Shown in pieces: positions 58,892 to 64,000 of a stretch of DNA of 64,000 bases (position 1 is its first letter; every line of letters starts with the position of its first letter). A model generated the notes under the pieces. It worked only from the letters and a program-made list of their open reading frames with translations, was not told where the DNA came from and searched no databases. A program made the position numbers and the translations under genes. Source of the stretch: Photobacterium galatheae (GTDB taxonomy: Bacteria; Pseudomonadota; Gammaproteobacteria; Enterobacterales; Vibrionaceae); the NCBI RefSeq assembly GCF_000695255.1, contig NZ_JMIB01000013.1, positions 1 to 64,000 of the forward strand. Direction: 5' to 3'.

Positions 58892-59536
58892 ATGACGGCC
58901 TGTACTTTATGCGCGAGCGCCTCTGTCCTGCCATACCATGAAGACCGCCGCCGCGCGTACCTTCAGTGCGAGGCATGTCATCTGGTCTTTGCCGATCCGG
59001 CCTCGCATTTGTCGCCGGCGCAGGAAAAGGCAGTCTACGATCAGCATGAAAACCATGTTGAAGATGAAGGTTATCGAGGTTTTCTTGAGCGTCTGGCGAC
59101 GCCGCTGGCAGCACGTTTGCCGGAAGGCAAACTCGACGGACTGGATTTTGGCTGTGGGCCAGGTCCGGCGCTGGCCGCGATGTTTCGGGAGCAGGGACAT
59201 CGGATCGCTGTCTATGATCCTTATTATGCCCCGGACAACAGCGTGCTTGAGCGTCAGTATGACTTTGTCACCTGTACCGAGGCCATTGAACACTTTTATA
59301 CCCCGGCTCGCGAATGGCAACAGTTGTTGTCGCTGGTGAAACCGGGAGGCTGGCTGGGATTGATGACAAAGCTGGCCACGGATGTCGAGGCATTCAGCCG
59401 CTGGCATTACAAGAATGATCCCACCCACGTCAGCTTTTTTAGTCGGGAAACCTTCGGTTTTCTGGCCGAGCGCGATGGTTTGACGGTGGAATTTGTAGGT
59501 AACGATGTAATTATGCTGAGGAAAAATCAGTCATGA
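58892..59536 (+). CDS. SAM-dependent methyltransferase with N-terminal zinc-ribbon-like cysteines
   Basis: 214 residues. Two CxxC pairs (CTLCASA, LQCEACHLVF) near the start look like a small zinc ribbon. The class I methyltransferase core follows: LDFGCGPGPALAAMF (about 88-102), an acidic AVYDPYYAPDN and TCTEAIEHFYTPAREWQQLLSL, then LVKPGGWLGLMT. The target is unknown. The ATG at 58892 with GGGAGAAG just upstream is chosen over a longer frame. The stop overlaps yihI by 4 bases, so the two genes are probably cotranscribed. Confidence 0.88.
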   Translation: MTACTLCASASVLPYHEDRRRAYLQCEACHLVFADPASHLSPAQEKAVYDQHENHVEDEGYRGFLERLATPLAARLPEGKLDGLDFGCGPGPALAAMFREQGHRIAVYDPYYAPDNSVLERQYDFVTCTEAIEHFYTPAREWQQLLSLVKPGGWLGLMTKLATDVEAFSRWHYKNDPTHVSFFSRETFGFLAERDGLTVEFVGNDVIMLRKNQS

Positions 59537-60066
59537 CCCGTAAGAAAAGAAGCCGTAAACCTGGCTCGGAAGGCCCGGCGCAGTACGTTGAAAAAAGTGT
59601 CAGCCAGATGGATCTGGATGGTCGTACCCGTCAGAAAGCCCGCAAGCGCAAAGGGTTGAAGGCTGGCAGCCGTCATTCCGATGGCGGTGCTGAGCATGGT
59701 AGCCGCCAGGGTCAGGCCAAAGATCCTCGCCACGGCAGCAAAAAACCGGTGCCACTGATTGTCGAGCCGAAACCAACCAAACAAGTTCGCCGCATGAATG
59801 CTGAGCAGGAACTGGCGATGCTGGAGAGCGATCCGCAACTGATGGCGCTGTTGGACCGTCTGGACGCTGGTGAGAAACTGGGTGCCGGTTTACAGAAGCA
59901 GGTGGATCAGAAACTCGACCGAATCGAGCAACTGATGAAACAGCTGGGCCTGTACGAGGAAGATGTGGCTGCAGATGATGAAATCGCGATCGGTGATACC
60001 CGCAGCGAGGAAGATCTGCTGGATGACTTTGAAAATGCCCGCTGGGACGATTTCGATAAGGAGTAA
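59533..60066 (+). CDS. yihI: Der GTPase-activating protein YihI
   Basis: A 177-residue, highly charged protein: a basic N-terminus (RKKRSRKPGSEGP, RQKARKRKGLKAGSR) and an acidic C-terminus (DFENARWDDFDKE), with helical LAMLESDPQLMALLDRLDAG between. This is the layout of YihI, which stimulates the ribosome-assembly GTPase Der. It overlaps the methyltransferase gene and is followed within 3 bases by the DUF2489 gene. Confidence 0.93.
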   Translation: MTRKKRSRKPGSEGPAQYVEKSVSQMDLDGRTRQKARKRKGLKAGSRHSDGGAEHGSRQGQAKDPRHGSKKPVPLIVEPKPTKQVRRMNAEQELAMLESDPQLMALLDRLDAGEKLGAGLQKQVDQKLDRIEQLMKQLGLYEEDVAADDEIAIGDTRSEEDLLDDFENARWDDFDKE

Positions 60067-60069
60067 GCC

Positions 60070-60552
60070 TTGCAGGATCTGAAACTCTGGTTGCTGGTGG
60101 CAGGAAGCCTGATTGTACTGGCACTGGCGTCTTATGCCGGTTATCTGCTGTACCAGCTGTATCTGCAGAAGCAGCGTCACAAAGCTTTTATTGCCCGTGC
60201 TGAGCAGCAACAGGCTGAAGCCATTGTGCAGCGCAACACCAATATTCTTGAAAGTGTCTATATCATTGCCGAAGCCGGAAAGCAGGAGCAATGCGACATG
60301 TCGGAAATTGCCATTCGCTTGTATAAGCTGATGACGGTGTTGCAGGCTGAGCGCAGCGTGAATTTTTCTGCCCAGTATCCGGCACTGTACGAGCTGTATA
60401 CCGTGGTGGAAGAAATGCCGCGTGGCGATGAACGCAAAGCCATGCCGAAACAGGATCGGATGAGAGACGATATGGTCCGGATGAAAGCAGAATCCCGCCT
60501 GTTCGATGCCATTCAGCAGGAGTTAGCTCAGATTCTGGCGCAGAAAGCCTGA
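60070..60552 (+). CDS. DUF2489 family membrane protein
   Basis: 160 residues, function unknown. One N-terminal transmembrane helix (about 5-28) is followed by a cytoplasmic coiled coil (about 30-60, LQKQRHKAFIARAEQQQAEAI) and a helical domain with CDMSEIAIRLYKLMTVLQ, ending in MKAESRLFDAIQQELAQIL. DUF2489 lies next to yihI and hemN in many gammaproteobacteria. The start is TTG (ATG is not available nearby), with GGAG 8 bases upstream. Confidence 0.9.
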   Translation: MQDLKLWLLVAGSLIVLALASYAGYLLYQLYLQKQRHKAFIARAEQQQAEAIVQRNTNILESVYIIAEAGKQEQCDMSEIAIRLYKLMTVLQAERSVNFSAQYPALYELYTVVEEMPRGDERKAMPKQDRMRDDMVRMKAESRLFDAIQQELAQILAQKA

Positions 60553-60576
60553 TTGAAAAGCTCGATAAGAACAATG

Positions 60577-60606
60577 AACCCGGTGGATTTTCCCCGGGTT
60601 TTTTTG
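60577..60606 (+). terminator. Terminator after the DUF2489 gene
   Basis: AACCCGG pairs with CCGGGTT and is followed by a run of T, so hemN has its own promoter. Confidence 0.85.
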
Positions 60607-60633
60607 TACCTGAAACGGATGATTGCGTGTTGT

Positions 60634-60667
60634 CTTTGTGATTGATCAATCTTTGTGATCGATCAAT
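60634..60667. promoter_or_regulatory. Two tandem FNR-like sites upstream of hemN
   Basis: A 17-base sequence, CTTTGTGATTGATCAAT, is repeated end to end with one base change (60634-60650 and 60651-60667). Each copy contains TTGTG-N4-ATCAA, close to the FNR consensus TTGAT-N4-ATCAA (right half perfect, left half 3 of 5). The sites end 68 bp before the hemN start. hemN is the oxygen-independent haem enzyme and is a known FNR/Anr target in other bacteria. Confidence 0.7.
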
Positions 60668-60734
60668 AAGCAGGGTGTTAGCCCGTGTTAGCTTAGCCGA
60701 TTGACTTATTCGAGCGTCCGTGAGGTAGAGCAGC

Positions 60735-62108
60735 ATGACACAGCCAGCCATGATTTGGGATCAGGCCCTGATTGAAAAGTACAATTACTCCGGCCCACGC
60801 TATACCTCCTATCCGACCGCGCTGGAGTTCCAGCCTGATTTTACGACTGCGGATTTTGAAGCGGCCTGCCAGCGTTATCCTGAGCGGCGTTTATCGCTTT
60901 ATGTTCACATCCCGTTCTGCCATACCCTCTGTTATTACTGCGGATGCAATAAAGTCATTACCCGTCATGCCCATAAAGCGGATATTTATCTGGCGGCACT
61001 GGCGCTGGAAATTCGCCAGCGAGCGGCGCTGTTGCAGGGCCGTGAGGTGAGTCAGCTTCATCTTGGTGGCGGAACCCCGACGTTTCTGACGGCCTCGCAG
61101 ATCACCCACCTGATGACGATGCTCCGTGAGTCATTCAATCTTCTGCCTGATGCGGAAATCAGTATTGAAGTGGACCCGCGCCGTATGGAGCTGACCATGC
61201 TGGATCACCTGCGCAGCGAAGGCTTCAATCGTCTTAGTATCGGGGTGCAGGATTTCGATAAAGAAGTCCAGCAACTGGTCAACCGGGAGCAGGACAAAGA
61301 TTTCATTGAAGCGCTAGTGGTACGCGCCCGCGCGCTGGGATTCCGGTCGACCAATCTGGATCTGATTTATGGGCTGCCGAAGCAAAATAACGAGCGATTT
61401 GTCAAAACACTGGCGCAGGTACTGGCGATGCAACCGGGCCGTCTGTCGGTGTTTAACTATGCCCATATGCCGTCGTTGTTCGCGGCGCAGCGCAAGATCA
61501 AAGATGCGGACTTACCGTCACCTGCCGAAAAGCTGGCGATGCTGCACAGTACGATTACAACCCTGACGGGGGCAGGCTATCAGTTTATCGGGATGGATCA
61601 TTTCGCCTTACCTGATGATGAGCTGGCTGTTGCGCAGCGCGAAGGCAAGCTGCACCGTAATTTTCAGGGGTACACGACACAGGGTGACTGCGATCTGCTC
61701 GGGTTAGGCGTCTCGGCGATTTCCATGATAGGGGACAGCTATGCCCAGAACCAGAAAGAGCTGAAAGCTTATTATGCTGATATCGAAACCCGGCAGCATG
61801 CATTGTGGAAAGGTGTGAATCTCAATGACGATGATCTGCTGCGTCGGGAAGTGATCAAAACCCTGATTTGTCAGTTCGAGCTCTCGACAACCGACATCGA
61901 GCAGCGATACGGCATCAGCTTTGCGGACTATTTTGCGGAAGATCTGGCGCTGTTGCAGACCTTCATTGACGATGGTCTGGTCACAGTGACGGCAGAACAG
62001 ATTCAGGTCGCTCCGAAAGGCCGGTTACTGATCCGTAATATTTGCATGTGTTTTGATGTCTATCTGCGTCAGCGTGCCCGTCAGCAGCAGTTTTCGCGGG
62101 TGATTTAA
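60735..62108 (+). CDS. hemN: Oxygen-independent coproporphyrinogen-III oxidase HemN
   Basis: Radical-SAM enzyme (457 residues) that decarboxylates two propionates of coproporphyrinogen III without oxygen. The cluster motif is Cys62-x3-Cys66-x2-Cys69-x-Cys71 (PFCHTLCYYCGC), as in E. coli HemN. YSGPRYTSYPTA at the start, LGGGTPTFL and SIGVQDF are conserved, and the C-terminal HemN domain is complete. This is true HemN, not the haem chaperone HemW, which lacks the fourth cysteine and the N-terminal part. Likely FNR-controlled. Confidence 0.97.
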   Translation: MTQPAMIWDQALIEKYNYSGPRYTSYPTALEFQPDFTTADFEAACQRYPERRLSLYVHIPFCHTLCYYCGCNKVITRHAHKADIYLAALALEIRQRAALLQGREVSQLHLGGGTPTFLTASQITHLMTMLRESFNLLPDAEISIEVDPRRMELTMLDHLRSEGFNRLSIGVQDFDKEVQQLVNREQDKDFIEALVVRARALGFRSTNLDLIYGLPKQNNERFVKTLAQVLAMQPGRLSVFNYAHMPSLFAAQRKIKDADLPSPAEKLAMLHSTITTLTGAGYQFIGMDHFALPDDELAVAQREGKLHRNFQGYTTQGDCDLLGLGVSAISMIGDSYAQNQKELKAYYADIETRQHALWKGVNLNDDDLLRREVIKTLICQFELSTTDIEQRYGISFADYFAEDLALLQTFIDDGLVTVTAEQIQVAPKGRLLIRNICMCFDVYLRQRARQQQFSRVI

Positions 62109-62142
62109 TTTCCTGTTTCTGCTGATTGTTGAAGTACAAAAG

Positions 62143-62177
62143 AACGCCCCGGACTGGATGCCTGCCGGGGCGTTTTT
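62143..62177 (+). terminator. Terminator after hemN
   Basis: A 10-bp perfect stem (AACGCCCCGG with CCGGGGCGTT), 12-base loop, TTTTT. Confidence 0.92.
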
Positions 62178-62208
62178 CATGATGAAGCTACGGATTTGAG
62201 ATGAGCGA

Positions 62209-63210
62209 TCAGCGATTCGCCGCCATCTCACGCAGTGCTTTTTTCTCGCTGTCAGACAGGAAGGCAATTTCCAGGCCATTGATCTGCGCCTGACGGATTT
62301 GCTCTTGAGTCAGGCCAGCCTGTGGTGCGGCGACTTCGTATTCGTAAGGCAGCTCGATGCCTTCCACGGCCGGGTCGTCGGTGTTCAGACAGGCCAGGAT
62401 ACCGTGATCCAGGAATTGCTTGATCGGGTGTGCGGTCAGGCTGGCAACGGTGCTGGTCTGGATGTTCGAGGTCAGGCACGACTCAATCCCGATTTTGTGC
62501 TCGGCCAGATAGTCCATCAGCTTGGCATCTTCGACGGCTTTCACACCGTGACCAATCCGGACAGCGCCCAGTTCCTGAATGGCTTGCCACATGCTTTCAG
62601 GGCCCGCGGCTTCACCGGCGTGAACCGTGACCTGAAGGCCGGCATCACGCACTTGCCTGAAGTGACCCACAAACTGATTGCCTGGCTGGCCCAGCTCATC
62701 ACCGGCCAGATCCACAGCCACCAGATGGTCTTTCTGGGTCAGCAGCGCATCCAGTTCCTGCTGGCAGGCCTGAATACCAAAGGTACGGCTCATGATGCCG
62801 ATCAGATTGGCTTTGATGCCAAAATCGCGGCAGCCGGCTTTCACGCCGTCGACCACAGCTTCAACCACACCAGCCACCGGCAGATTGTGTTTCATTGCCA
62901 TGTAGTAAGGCGAGAAACGCAGCTCTGCGTAATCGATCTGTGCGTTCAGCGCGTCTTCAACGTTCTCATAGGCAACGCGGCGGCAGGCGTCCAGATCGCC
63001 CAGAACCGCGACGCCCCAGTCCAGTTTGGACAGGAAAGCAACCAGACTCGGCTCGGCTTCAACGATCTGAACGTGCGGACGCAGCGACTCAAGGTCATTG
63101 GCAGGCAGGGTCATGCCAAACTGCTGGCCCAGATCAAGGATGGTCTGAATACGGATGTTTCCGTCGAGGTGACGGTGCAAATCAGTCAATGGCAGGTGTT
63201 TGTGAATCAT
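62209..63210 (-). CDS. add: Adenosine deaminase
   Basis: 333 residues. Hydrolyses adenosine to inosine in purine salvage. The zinc-dependent TIM barrel is complete: [10 protein letters not shown] (metal-binding HxH), [14 protein letters not shown] (His and catalytic Glu), RIGHGVKA (His) and [10 protein letters not shown] (two Asp). The ATG at 63210 is chosen ([17 protein letters not shown]); the frame is open further upstream. Single gene on the minus strand. Confidence 0.97.
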   Translation of the reverse strand: MIHKHLPLTDLHRHLDGNIRIQTILDLGQQFGMTLPANDLESLRPHVQIVEAEPSLVAFLSKLDWGVAVLGDLDACRRVAYENVEDALNAQIDYAELRFSPYYMAMKHNLPVAGVVEAVVDGVKAGCRDFGIKANLIGIMSRTFGIQACQQELDALLTQKDHLVAVDLAGDELGQPGNQFVGHFRQVRDAGLQVTVHAGEAAGPESMWQAIQELGAVRIGHGVKAVEDAKLMDYLAEHKIGIESCLTSNIQTSTVASLTAHPIKQFLDHGILACLNTDDPAVEGIELPYEYEVAAPQAGLTQEQIRQAQINGLEIAFLSDSEKKALREMAANR

Positions 63211-63292
63211 GATGTTGGTATCCCGGAAAAACTGTTGCCTCAGTATAAGCAAAGAATCGGCGACAATCATTATCGGGCTGAATGAGGATCCG

Positions 63293-63313
63293 GCCCGATC
63301 CGTCAGATCGGGC
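63293..63313. other. Hairpin between add and ntrC
   Basis: GCCCGATC pairs perfectly with GATCGGGC across CGTCA. No T-run follows on the minus strand, so any terminator role for ntrC is uncertain. Confidence 0.45.
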
Positions 63314-63375
63314 GAATGTTTACTTCCGGTGTTGAAAAAATCACCAGTGATTCAGTCGCGATCCCTGAAAAAAGA

Positions 63376-64000
63376 TCAATCGTTAGCCATGTTCAGCTCT
63401 TTCAGTTTCCGGGTCAGTGTATTGCGTCCCCAGCCGAGCAGTTTGGCGGCTTCCTGTTTGTGACCATGGGTAAATTCCAGTGCGGTATCGAGCAGAATGC
63501 GCTCAAATTCCGGCATGGCTTCGCCCAGCAGGTTTTGATTGCCCTGTTGCAGCGCCTGACGGGCCCAGCTTTGCAGTGACTGGTGCCAGTGTGGCTCGCT
63601 GCCGTCGCCCGCAGGCTGGCTTTCCATTGTGGTCAGCTCCGGCGGCAGGTCTGACGGCAGGATCTCATTCCCGCTGGCCATGACCGTCAGCCAGCGACAG
63701 GTATTCTCAAGCTGGCGGACATTGCCAGGCCAGGGCAGGCTGGTGAGCAGGATTTCGGTGTCGGGGTGCAGGGTTTTGATTTCGACACCCAGCTCGTCTG
63801 ACGCCCGTTGCAGGAAATGCCGGGTGAGTTGCGGGATATCCTGACGGCGGTCTTTCAGCGCCGGCAGATGTACCCGGATCACGTTCAGGCGGTGGAACAG
63901 GTCTTCCCGGAAATCGCCTTTGGCAACCAGACGTTCCAGATTCTGGTGCGTTGCGGCGATGATACGTACATCCACGTTGATGGGCGAATGGCCCCCGACC
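63376..64000 (-). CDS. glnG: Nitrogen regulator NtrC/GlnG, C-terminal part (cut by window edge)
   Basis: The last 208 residues or so of a sigma-54-dependent response regulator; the receiver domain and Walker motifs are outside the window. Visible are RIIAATHQNLE and FREDLFHRLNVIRVHLPALKDR of the AAA+ domain, LPWPGNVRQLENTCRW, and a C-terminal Fis-type helix-turn-helix (KQEAAKLLGWGRNTLTRKLKEL). The closing GHKQEAAKLLGWGRNTLTRK is the hallmark of NtrC proper rather than other sigma-54 activators. It switches on glnA and nitrogen-scavenging genes. Its sensor glnL/ntrB would lie upstream, beyond the edge. Confidence 0.93.
   Translation of the reverse strand, partial: VGGHSPINVDVRIIAATHQNLERLVAKGDFREDLFHRLNVIRVHLPALKDRRQDIPQLTRHFLQRASDELGVEIKTLHPDTEILLTSLPWPGNVRQLENTCRWLTVMASGNEILPSDLPPELTTMESQPAGDGSEPHWHQSLQSWARQALQQGNQNLLGEAMPEFERILLDTALEFTHGHKQEAAKLLGWGRNTLTRKLKELNMAND

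Overview
This window looks like about 64 kb of the large chromosome of a marine gammaproteobacterium of the family Vibrionaceae, probably Photobacterium or a close relative. Three things support this: the protein sequences; gene neighbourhoods familiar from Vibrio chromosome 1 (thiCEFSGH, ubiE-ubiJ-ubiB-tatABC, hemCDXY/cyaA, lptM-lysA-dapF-xerC, polA-spf-engB); and Vibrio-type regulators such as the RyhB and Spot 42 RNAs. The genus is an inference. Most of the window is ordinary core genome, and the novelty lies mainly in the gaps between genes.

Layout. 1-1044: the tail of tRNA-Asp and a complete tRNA-Trp, the usual end of an rRNA operon, separated by a decayed IS630-type transposase. 1144-7880: fluoride exporter, universal stress protein, and a TPP riboswitch followed by the thiamine operon thiC-E-F-S-G-H. 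7897-14316: a secreted protein of unknown function, a long aminopeptidase P, a LysR regulator divergent from a drug-efflux MFS gene that ends inside a 15-bp tandem repeat, and an EamA transporter. 14519-22721: rmuC, ubiE-ubiJ-ubiB (ubiquinone), tatA-B-C, tatD and hemB. 22756-28004: asnC, a large GGDEF/EAL sensor, rsmJ, a lysine-rich protein and a candidate 27-residue membrane peptide. 28209-35629: the haem operon hemC-D-X-Y divergent from cyaA, then cyaY. 35706-40399: lptM-lysA-dapF-DUF484-xerC-HAD hydrolase. 40401-42754: a bufferin-type copper-peptide operon (precursor peptide, MNIO enzyme, partner protein, DoxX). 43044-50107: uvrD with an SOS box, ggt, rarD and recQ. 50390-53174: a small conserved gene, a preQ1-type riboswitch ahead of yhhQ, an acetyltransferase, two tandem RyhB genes with Fur boxes, and elbB. 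53500-57950: polA, Spot 42, two further small-RNA candidates, and engB. 58109-64000: cytochrome c4, a methyltransferase, yihI, a DUF2489 gene, hemN behind two tandem FNR-like sites, adenosine deaminase, and the 3' part of ntrC cut by the window edge.

How the parts fit together. Haem synthesis is spread over three loci here (hemB, hemCDXY, hemN). Iron supply (tandem RyhB, Fur), oxygen (FNR-like sites) and carbon status (cyaA, Spot 42, a CRP-like site) could all feed into it. The most interesting items are the duplicated RyhB genes, the bufferin operon, the preQ1 riboswitch leader with a terminator-like hairpin just upstream, an unexplained promoter-hairpin-terminator unit at 56757-56883 downstream of Spot 42, and a minus-strand terminator after recQ that no gene accounts for.
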